From Oasisia sp. SBJ-2009 (Eukaryota > Annelida > Polychaeta > Sabellida > Siboglinidae), in the NCBI GenBank assembly GCA_964017155.1, contig OZ024856.1, positions 14,084,125 to 14,148,124 of the forward strand: DNA of 64,000 nt, read 5' to 3'. The notes beneath the pieces are model-generated. The model searched no databases, was not told the origin of the DNA, and saw nothing but the letters and a program-made list of their open reading frames with translations. Made by a program: the position numbers and the translations under genes. Shown piece by piece: positions 25,450-33,700 of the stretch (position 1 is the first letter of the stretch; each line of letters begins with the position of its first letter).

Positions 25450-27432
25450 CATGACTCATTACCTGGTCTTCAATAATCCGGTTGCTTTGCAATCCGCACT
25501 TTTTGTATAGGAACCATCTTGTTACAATGTATAATAAGTTTGTATTAATAACATGTCTCTCTAATATGCATGTTTCATTTTTCCGACCAAAAACCTTCGG
25601 AACCAAAGTGTGCGAATAAACAAGACATGGCTTTATCCAGTATGTTTGAGTCTTCATCCCCCAAGCCAAGAAAGCCTGATTAGAACAACTGTATTATACT
25701 GTTAGTCTTATTGTAGTATAATTAACTTACTTTGGAGCTTAATGTGGAAGATGAGTACGACGTTTCGATCCGTCAGCTACGGACCTTGTTCACGTACTGG
25801 TGTCACGTGTGTTGCCTCAGATTTCGGCGGGATAATTTGATTGTAGATGGCAGGCAGATGGTATCCCTTGTCTCGGTTGATGGTAGTGGCTCTCTGTCTG
25901 ATGTATATGGCCTCCTTCACTTTTCTCTTGTGCCAGTATCCCGCCGAAATCTGACGTAACACGTGACACCAGTACATGAACAAGGTCCGTAGCTGACGGA
26001 TTGAAACATCGTACTCATCTTCGACATTAAGCTCCAAAGTAAGTTAATTACACTACAATAAACCGTTCTTGTTCACTGTTATTCTTGTCTGTTTTCCCCC
26101 GTTCAGCCGCCCCAGCTCCCCCGAGGCACCCAGCAGGAGGAGGTGGATGACCTCCTCACTGAGGTCAGTGCGGAGGTGGACATAGACTCCCGCGGAACGA
26201 CAGAAGGAAGGACGAATAACCCAAGTATGCTTATGGTCACACAACACTTTGTTACGCATGTCACATGATTCTGAGTCGTCTGTTGGCTACGGAATTCCCA
26301 AAAGAATAATAATAGGAGAGGCACTTAAAAAACTAATTATCAACTAGTAATAATTATTATTAATGTTTACACATAATCTTTATTATTTTGTTTTAATTCA
26401 CATATCTGTGATATTTGCCTAGTAACAGGTCCATCAAGCTGTTAAAAATGGATGCCAAATATGTGGCATGTTCAGAAATTCTATCGTGTATTTTGTTGAA
26501 ACTCCGACCCAATCATTTCTATGATAGAAAATACAAGAGAGCTGTTGATTAAGCAAGAAATGAATGCAGGAGTTTCCATAGCAAGAATCACACATTCGAT
26601 TGTAAAAACACTGCCTTGCTTTTGTGAGGTAAACTGATCCCAATCCATACTGTAGCTTCACTGATGTGACGTTGGGTTGAGTTCAGGGCTATGTTTCTTG
26701 ACCCTGATTTCTCCTGCGAGTACACGCCACAATTTAGAATGCTATGGTCGGTGTGGCTTTTCAGTGGTGGTGCCGCGCCTGTGGAATGATCTACCGGACA
26801 GTCTGCGACTAATAGACTCACTTGAACCGCATTTGTAAACTACTTGTAGAGTATTTTATAATGAATTTATTTTAACTGTAATTATTGTTTGCAATTTTTT
26901 TTTACTTACTTTATTATTAAGTTATTAATCTATTTTATTATTTATTTATTATTTTATTTTACCTATTTATTGCTGATAAGTTTAGCTTATTAACTATGAG
27001 TTTTGGAAGCTTTATTTAATTATCTATTTATTATCATTTCACATATCGTCTTTACGTGCTAGTTGAATTGATTTTGAATATTTTTAATATGTATGTGTTA
27101 CAATGTATTTTATGCACCTCTGAGTGGAACTTATTCCGGATATACGGCGTTTTACAAATAAAAATTATTATTATTAGACGTAGAAAACAACCTGAACAAG
27201 TGGAACTCTCCGAAGGCGACTGACTACGTGAAGAACATCCCAACTGATGACCCCAGTGTCCAGTCAGCGTCCAGCGGGCCGGACTGGCAGGAGGTCAACC
27301 AGCTGATCAGTGAGGTGGCCACTGAACTGGACATGGACACTCAGAGGGCAGTGGCTGGACTCCAGAGGGACAAGCAACTGACCGCTCGGCTGAGAACTTT
27401 ACAGGGACAGCGAGGAGTGGGGGAAGATGGAG
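17512..27432 (+). CDS. ZFYVE19: ZFYVE19/ANCHR, abscission-checkpoint FYVE protein (exons 1-9, 3' end missing)
   Basis: Exons: 17512-17565, 19215-19336, 21496-21543, 21885-22018, 23723-23779, 24419-24478, 25065-25162, 26107-26224, 27178-27432. All have GT-AG borders, and phases (0,2,2,1,1,1,0,1,1 at the exon ends) join without a break into about 315 codons. The N-terminus begins MPGQCYSCATSFGVFKKE and continues GCKNCGFAFCGNC and VCVKCYKIL: eight Cys of a FYVE-type finger, without the WxxD and RRHHCR boxes of classical FYVE, as in ANCHR. Then come four amphipathic helices of MIM1 type (MADRLARLKADR, MERRLAALKTG, MAAKLARLKG, MAAKLARLQG). Exon 8 is acidic (EEVDDLLTEVSAEVDID) and exon 9 has WQEVNQLISEVATELDMD. 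In other animals ANCHR binds VPS4 and CHMP4C at the midbody and delays abscission. The C-terminal zinc-binding part is not visible. ATG 17512 is chosen because the Cys motif starts four codons later. Confidence 0.88.
17566..19214. other. ANCHR intron 1
   Basis: 1.65 kb. It contains a solo terminus of the nested TIR family (CCAGTTAACTGGCCTAAATT, about 18739-18775) and no coding sequence that I could support. The stretch at 17851-18048 is open on the minus strand but has no family signal. Confidence 0.6.
19215..19336 (+). CDS. ZFYVE19: ANCHR exon 2 (rest of FYVE finger)
   Basis: Acceptor TTTGCAG at 19208-19214, donor GGGTAGGT at 19335. It encodes six Cys of the finger. Its last 36 nt plus 23 nt of intron form the first unit of a 59-bp tandem array, so copies of this donor follow. 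Confidence 0.88.
19301..20600. repeat. 59-bp minisatellite containing the exon 2 splice donor, about 22 copies
   Basis: Each unit begins CCGTGTCTGTGTAAAATGCT, continues ACAAGATACTGTCAGG, then the donor GTAGGTGACATAATGTCTGT. Unit 1 spans the real exon 2 end; the rest lie in intron 2. Variants cluster: ACACCG units at both ends and ACTCCG in the middle, GTAGGT versus GTGGGT donors. Confidence 0.95.
20601..21211. other. ANCHR intron 2, unique part
   Basis: AT-rich intronic sequence with a short (TA)n at 21071-21081. No gene or transposon ends recognised. Confidence 0.55.
21212..21349. mobile_element. 138-bp fold-back element (Penelope-like terminal family)
   Basis: Two inverted arms of about 63 bp (ATTGTAGTATAATTTAACTT ... 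and its complement ending at 21349) around a short centre GTCAGCTACGGG. It shares arms with the larger fold-back at 25710-26059. The arms contain CTGACGG and TCGAAACGTCGTACTC (minus strand for the left arm), recalling the hammerhead ribozyme core of Penelope-like elements. Confidence 0.75.
22019..23722. other. ANCHR intron 4
   Basis: Starts with AT-rich DNA and a LINE-type 3' end near 22245-22325 (phrase GGCGCTATATACATGCTT followed by a TTATTA tail), then is filled by a 32-bp minisatellite that stops about 80 bp before exon 5. Confidence 0.6.
22440..23640. repeat. 32-bp minisatellite, about 37 copies
   Basis: Unit: ACAAATGACTGCCCTGTAAC followed by ATACTTCCCGTT, with CCCATT, CCTGTT and AATATA variants. 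First units (TACCCTGG) and last units are the most diverged. Confidence 0.95.
23723..25162 (+). CDS. ZFYVE19: ANCHR exons 5-7, one MIM-like helix per exon
   Basis: Exons 23723-23779 (57 nt), 24419-24478 (60 nt) and 25065-25162 (98 nt). Each begins in phase 1 with a KP-rich lead (AKPIPSC, DGKPPPP, GEGKPVP) and then a helix of pattern E-M-x-x-[RK]-L-A-x-L-[KQ]. Exons 5 and 6 are symmetric 1-1. Exons 6 and 7 share TEAEMAAKLARL-type text almost exactly, indicating recent exon duplication. MIM1 helices bind the MIT domain of VPS4. Confidence 0.85.
25391..25445. repeat. (AT)n microsatellite
   Basis: Pure AT run in ANCHR intron 7. Confidence 0.95.
25710..26059. mobile_element. 350-bp fold-back element with Penelope-like endonuclease fragment
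   Basis: Inverted arms of about 125 bp (25710-25835 and 25935-26059) both translate as ELNVEDEYDVSIRQLRTLF. The central part, on the minus strand, encodes YWHKRKVKEAIYIRQR, then TTINRDKGYHLPAIYNQ, which resembles the end of the GIY-YIG endonuclease region of Penelope-like retroelements (K-E-A-x-x-I-R, N-R-D, L-x-x-I-Y). The right edge lies only 47 bp before exon 8. Confidence 0.75.
26690..27177 (+). mobile_element. LINE (L2/CR1-like) 3' fragment abutting exon 9
   Basis: 26750-26835 reads CGFSVVVPRLWNDLPDSLR, the C-terminal tail typical of L2/CR1-type ORF2 (FSVAAPRLWNxLP), followed by an AT-rich 3' region and TACAAATAAAAATTATTATTATTA. Its (ATT)n tail runs directly into the AG of the exon 9 acceptor. 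Confidence 0.75.
27178..27432 (+). CDS. ZFYVE19: ANCHR exon 9
   Basis: 255 nt, phase 1 to 1. Encodes NLNKWNSPKATDYVK, then WQEVNQLISEVATELDMD and a Gln/Arg-rich helix ending RGVGEDG. Acceptor TTATTAG is weak and pyrimidine-poor. The donor GGAG|GTAGGT is the first unit of the following 18-bp array. The frame stays open through the array for over 270 more codons if the intron is retained. Confidence 0.8.
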
Positions 27433-28402
27433 GTAGGTTGGGAGAGGGAGGGAGATGGGCTAAAGGAGGTAGGTTGGGAGAGGGAGGTAGGTTGGGAGAG
27501 GGAGGTAGGTGGGGAGAGGGAGGGAGGTTGGGAGAGGGAGGGAGGTTGGGAAAGGGAGGGATGTTGGGAGAGGGAGGGAGGTTGAGAGAGGGGGGGAGGT
27601 TGGGAGACAGAGGGAGGTTGGGAAAGGGAGGGATGTTGGGAGAGGGAGATAGGTTGGGGGAGGGAGATAGGTTGGGGGAGGGAGGTAGGTTGGGAGAGGG
27701 AGGGAGGTTGGGAGAGGAAGGTAGGTTGGGAGAGGGAGGGATGTTGGGAGAGGGAGGTAGGTTGGGAGAGGGAGGTAGGTTGGGAGAGGGAGGTAGGTTG
27801 GGAGAGGGAGGGAGGTTGGGAGAGGGAGGGAGGTTGGGAGAGGGAGGGAGGTTGGGAGAGGGAGATAGGTTGGGAGAGGGAGGTAGGTTGGGAGAGGGAG
27901 GGAGGTTGGGAGAGGGAGGTAGGTTGGGAGAGGGAGGTAGGTTGGGAGAGGGAGGTAGGTTGGGAGAGGGAGGTAGGTTGGGAGAGGGAGGTAGGTTGGG
28001 AGAGGGAGGGAGGTTGGAGAGGGAGGGAGGTTGGGAGAGGGAGGGAGGTTGGGAGAGGGAGGGAGGTTGGGAGAGGGAGGGAGGTTGGGAGACGGAGGGG
28101 GGTTGGGAGAGGGAGGGGGGTTGGGAGAGGGAGGTAGGTTGGGGGAGGGAGGTAGGTTGGCAGAGGGAGGGAGGTTGGGAGAGGGAGGGAGGTTGGGAGA
28201 GGGAGGGAGGGAGGTTGGGAGAGGGAGGGAGGGAGGTTGGGAGAGGGAGGGAGGTTGGGAGAGGGAGGTAGGTTGGGAGAGGGAGGGAGGTTGGGAGAGG
28301 GAGGTAGGTTGGGGGAGGGAGGTAGGTTGGGAGAGGGAGGGAGGTTGGGGGAGGGAGGTAGGTTGGGGAGGGAGGTAGGTTGGGAGAGGGAGGGAGGTTG
28401 GG
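27433..28402. repeat. 18-bp purine-rich minisatellite starting at the exon 9 donor, about 54 copies
   Basis: Unit GTAGGTTGGGAGAGGGAG, with GGAGGT and GGATGT variants. It begins with GT and ends with AG, and 18 is a multiple of three, so read-through would give (R-L-G-E-G-G)n. Almost pure purine on the plus strand. The right side runs into the N gap, so the true length is unknown. Confidence 0.95.
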
Positions 28403-28602
28403 NNNNNNNNNNNNNNNNNNNNNNNNNNNNNNNNNNNNNNNNNNNNNNNNNNNNNNNNNNNNNNNNNNNNNNNNNNNNNNNNNNNNNNNNNNNNNNNNNN
28501 NNNNNNNNNNNNNNNNNNNNNNNNNNNNNNNNNNNNNNNNNNNNNNNNNNNNNNNNNNNNNNNNNNNNNNNNNNNNNNNNNNNNNNNNNNNNNNNNNNNN
28601 NN
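28403..28602. other. Assembly gap (200 N)
   Basis: Exactly 200 N, a conventional placeholder, between two different tandem arrays. ANCHR exons coding the C-terminus could be inside. Confidence 0.98.
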
Positions 28603-30130
28603 CTCGACATTAGAGCATGATCGCTCTCGACATTAGAGCATGATCTCTCTCGACATTAGAGCATGATCGATATCGACATTAGAGCATGATCGCTCTCGAC
28701 ATTAGAGCATGATCTCTCTCGACATTAGAGCATGATCGCTCTTGACATTAGAGCATGATCGCTCTTGACATTAGAGCATGATCGCTCTCGACATTAGAGC
28801 ATGATCGCTCTTGACATTAGAGCATTATCTCTCGACATTAGAGCATGATCGCTATCGACATTAGAGCATGATCTCTCTCGACATTAGAGCATGATCACTC
28901 TCGACATTACACCATGATCTCTCTCGACATTAGAGCATGATCGCTCTCGACATTAAAGCATGATCACTCTCGACATTAGAGCATGATCGCTCTCAACATT
29001 AGAGCATGATCGCTCTCGACATAAGGGCATGATTGCTCTCGGCATTAGAGCATGATCGCTCTCGACATTAGAGCATGATCGCTCTCGACATTAGAGCATG
29101 ATCTCTCTCGACATTAGAGCATGATCTCTCTCGACATTAGAGCATGATCGCTCTCGACATTAAAGCATGATTGCTCTCGACATTAGAGCATGATCGCTCT
29201 CGATATTAGTGCATGATCACTCTCGACATTAGAGCATGATCGCTCTCGACATTACAGCATGATCGCTCTCGACATTACAGCATGATCGCTCTCGACATTA
29301 AAGCATGATCGCTCTCGACATTAGAGCATGATCTCTCTCGACATTAGAGCATGATCGCTCTCGACATTAGAGCATGATCTCTCTCGACATTAGAGCATGA
29401 TCTCTCTCGACATTAGAGCATGATCGCTCTCGACATTAGAGCATGATCGCTCTCGACATTAGACCATGATCTCTCTCGACATTAGAGCATGATCTCTCTC
29501 GGCATTAGAGCATGATCTCTCTCGACATTAGAGCATGATCACTCTCGACATTAGAGCATGATCTCTCTCGACATTAGAGCATGATCGCTCTCGACATTAG
29601 ACCATGATCTCTCTCGACATTAGAGCATGATCTCTCTCGACATTAGAGCATGATCGCTCTCGACATTAGAGCATGATCACTCTCGACATTAGACCATGAT
29701 CTCTCTCGACATTAGAGCATGATCGCTCTCGACATTAAAGCATGATCGCTCTCGACATTAGAGCATGATCGCTCTCGACATAAGGGCATGATCGCTCTCG
29801 GCATTAGAGCATGATAGCTCTCGACATTAGAGCATGATCGCTCTCGACATTAGAGCATGATCTCTCTCGACATTAGAGCATGATCGCTCTCGACATTAGA
29901 GCACGATCGCTCTCGACATTAGACCATGATCTCTCTCGACATTAGAGCATGATCTCTCGACATTAGAGCATGATCGCTCTCGACATTATAGCATGATCGC
30001 TCTCGACATTAGACCATGATCTCTCTCGACATTAGAGCATGATCTCTCGACATTAGAGCATGATCGCTCTCGACATTATAGCATGATCGCTCTCGACATT
30101 AGACCATGATCTCTCTCGACATTAGAGCAT
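28603..30130. repeat. 23-bp minisatellite, about 66 copies
   Basis: Unit CTCTCGACATTAGAGCATGA followed by TCG or TCT. Each unit has GAGC and GCTC arms around ATGATC, so single units can form small hairpins. Occasional 21-bp units occur. Confidence 0.95.
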
Positions 30131-30346
30131 TATTATAACGAGAATCCAATTCTTAGTTATTTGTCCGTTCACTTTTATGCCCTTTCATGGACCTAACAAC
30201 ATTTGATGCTTTCAGAAACACTTCTAGTTTTATACCATATATTTCTGAATATGTCTGAGAGCATGCGTGTGTTTGTGGGGGCATTCAGGGATGACCTAAC
30301 CCAACACCTACCCTTGATGATTTGTACGCTGTCCTCGGGCCAACAG

Positions 30347-30370
30347 CAGATGCCACTGCCCTGCCACCTG
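30347..30370 (+). CDS. Candidate ANCHR micro-exon
   Basis: 24 nt between CCAACAG and GTGAGT, phase 1 on both sides, encoding ADATALPP in the ANCHR frame. The frame upstream (LDDLYAVLGP) is also protein-like but blocked by TGA at about 30290 without an AG in between. Weak support. Confidence 0.3.
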
Positions 30371-30659
30371 GTGAGTTCCGTGAAACTGTCTTCCTCAAGT
30401 CTGAAACAAACATCGAGTGACATAAATTCTACTTCATAACCACAAAATACACACAACGTTATAGAGTAATGCAAACCTTGAACAGTGCCAAAGTTAATCA
30501 TAATTGTCATCATGTATGTGTGCTAACAAAACATGATAATTTACTTTGTGCAGTTTATTAATTCAAAGAAAATCTTAATTTGTCTCCTTTATACGTGGCA
30601 GATGGTAGTCACCATTATAGCTTGGTGTTTCTAACAGTAGATTTAAGTTACGTCATATT

Positions 30660-30665
30660 TTTATT
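30660..30665 (-). terminator. Poly(A) signal candidate for the bHLH gene
   Basis: AATAAA on the minus strand (TTTATT at 30660-30665), 85 nt past the stop at 30750. A second AATAAA lies at 30554-30559. Confidence 0.45.
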
Positions 30666-30749
30666 AAATATTAAACGTTTTATATTCTATTCAGTATTGA
30701 CTTGATGAGCAGACAGAATGCTAAACACTTCCTAACATCTCTAAAAAGC

Positions 30750-33700
30750 TTAATTCTGAAAGGAATTTCCTGCAATAACAAAGACAAGAAATATTTCCGC
30801 CTGTATGATCTGTGAATGTACCAGACAGAGCGGCCAAGTACCACCCGTCACCTTGGGCAGGTGAGGCAGGAGGAAGAGGTTCTTGTACTCACCTGTCACC
30901 TTGGGCAGGTGAGGCAGGAGGAAGAGGTTATTGTACTCACCCGTCACCTTGGGCAGGTGAGGCAGGAGGAAGAAGTTCTTGTACTCACCTGTCATCTTGG
31001 GCAGGAGGAAGAGGTTCTTGTACTCACCTGTCACCTTGGGCAGGAGGAAGAGGCTCTTGTACTCACCCGTCATCTTGGGCAGGAGGAAGAGGTTCTTGTA
31101 CTCACCTGTGGCAGGAGGAAGAGGTTCTTGTACTCACCCGTCATCTTGGGCAGGAGGAAGAGGCTTTTGTACTCACCTGTCACCTTGGGCAGGAGGAAGA
31201 GGTTCTTGTACTCACCTGTCACCTTGGGCAGGAGGAAGAGGTTCTTGTACTCACCTGTCACCTTGGGCAGGAGGAAGAGGTTCTTGTACTCACCTGTCAC
31301 CTTGGGCAGGAGGAAGAGGCTCTTGTACTCACCTGTCACCTTGGGCAGGTGAGGCTGGAGGAAGAGGTTCTTGTACTCACCTGTCACCTTGGGAAGGAGG
31401 AAGAGGTTATTGTACTCACCCGTCATCTTGGGCTGGAGGAAGAGGTTCTTGTACTCACCCGTCATCTTGGGCAGGTCAGGCAGGAGGAAGAGGTTCTTGT
31501 ACTCACCTGTCACCTTGGGCAGGAGGAAGAGGTTCTTGTACTCACCTGTCGCCTTGGGCAGGAGGAAGAGGTTCTTGTACTCACCTGTCACCTTGGGCAG
31601 GAGGAAGAGGCTCTTGTCCTCACCTGTCATCTTGGGCAGGAGGAAGAGGTTCTTGTACTCACCTGTCACCTTGGGCAGGAGGAAGAGGTTCTTGTACTCA
31701 CCTGTCACCTTGGGCAGGAGGAAGAGGTTCTTGTTCTCACCTGTCACCTTGGGCAGGAGGAAGAGGTTATTGTACTCACCTGTCACCTTGGGCAGGTGAG
31801 GCAGGAGGAAGAGTCTCTTGTACTCACCTGTCACCTTGGGCAGGTGAGGTAGGAGGAAGAGGTTCTTGTACTCACCTGTCACATTGGGCAGGTGAGGCTG
31901 GAGGAAGAGTCTCTTGTACTCACCTGTCACCTTGGGCAGGTGAGGCAGGAGGAAGAGGTTCTTGTACTCACCTGTCATATTGGGCAGGTGAGGCAGGAGG
32001 AAGAGTCTCTTGTACTCACCTGTCATATTGGGCAGGTGAGGCTGGAGGAAGAGTCTCTTGTACTCACCTGTCACCTTGGGCAGGTGAGGCAGGAGGAAGA
32101 GGTTCTTGTACTCGAGGTCGAGCCCCTGCTCCTCACACAGACACATGATGTGTTGCTCCACGTGGCAGATGTAGTTGATGATTCGCTGCAGCTTCACAAT
32201 CTGAAACTCACATGTCCAGAGACCCTAAAACCCACAATGTATAAGGGCCATCGACTACATGCAGTGTACCGCGATGAGGAATTCTGTGTTCACACAGCTA
32301 ATACTTCTGTGGTTCAATGTATCAACATTTGTGAACGGTCAAGACTTCCACACGATATGACTGGGTTCACTGCGCATCATTCCGTGACACAGCTACACGT
32401 TTTGGTGTCCATTTAACAACACAGCAACAATCTCATATTGTTGTCTTGAACACCAGCTGCACTGGGTGTCATGTTACCCGGTGCACCATCTTTATCTCAG
32501 GACAATCTATAGCCTTAATTGTATGCTCTGAAACTGAAGCATGCTACTTCTGCAAGTCATTCAGTAATTTTCAGTAGTAAAAGTGCACATTATTAACCCG
32601 TACGGCGCTACACAAACAGACGAAAGTTTAACTATAATTAGTTGTTATGACATAGTTTATAATGCATGCTACACATGTAATATCATCATGAATTAACTAA
32701 CTTATATATATATCATATCTAGCACCATAGTTTTATGCAGAGACCCGTCCACCCGTCATTTGGACGGGTCAGAACCAATGTGGACAGGTAGAAATATGGG
32801 TGGACGGGTAAAGGAGCAAAAAAGGTCTTCCAAAAACATAAATATTGTCAGTTATGCCTTAGAAATGAGTGTCTTTTTTTAGGTCAAAAACACATTTAAA
32901 ATTTTTTAAATGGCTTAACAATTGACATCCATGTGTACACCAAAACATGTGTGACTGGCAATAATTTGATCCTGAATAAAGCCCTGTCTGGTACAAACCC
33001 TAAAACTATTACTAACACCCTTACCTAATGGGGAACTCTGAACACATAAGTGTTAAACTTTCCTTCAAGCGGTTATAGGTTTGGGTTAAGTAGTTGCAAT
33101 GAGATACCTTTGTTTCATTGCTTGCGTCCTCGTAGCCGGGAATCTTCCTAGAGATCTCCTTGATAGTAGCATTAAGTCCTCGGTGTCTGTGTCTGAAGGC
33201 AACGATGACATATAAAGGCCAGTTCTTAGTAACAGTGCTCTACACTTTACTCCCCGAGTCCCTGGCCACCCTACCACTGTTTCGAAACTTAGGCAATTTT
33301 GTAACCCCACATTTGTCTGTCTTTCGGAAGAGAGACTAAAAGCTGGTGGTGCCTTCTATCTGGTGTCTATGCCATGGGAAGTAAAAGATCCCACACAGGG
33401 GGTAAATGTGTAACCTGTAGTGGACTCACTAATTCTAGAGAAGGAAAACTCCTGTGTTAGCCCGAGTATAGGCTGTTTGGAGGAAACCACCTGAGACTTG
33501 GCAGACCTATACAGTTGAACATTTCAGCTTCTCTAGAAAGCATTCAGCCACACGGCATTACGCTACTGAACCACAAGCACTGGAGATCAATATTATCTTG
33601 CCTGCCTTGAAAAAATATCTCACACTTCTCTGTGAAATACAACAAGTGCATGTATCCATAATCACCAGTTACCCTTGCACTGATAAGCAGACCTTCCGCC

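Larger units (their letters stand above)
30131..30749. other. Convergent 3' region of ANCHR and the bHLH gene
   Basis: Holds the candidate micro-exon and the bHLH poly(A) signals. The ANCHR stop codon was not identified. Confidence 0.5.

Noticed and set aside
28603..30130. Possible CRISPR array
   Set aside because: 23-bp units are directly adjacent with no unique spacers, in a eukaryotic intron.
30812..32148. Plus-strand frames of 346-389 codons
   Set aside because: Opposite strand of the bHLH splice-site array; the minus strand carries the real exon 4 and donors.
33086..33310. 74-codon minus frame over bHLH exon 3
   Set aside because: It uses the wrong frame; the correct frame is fixed by splice phase and the helix-loop-helix match.
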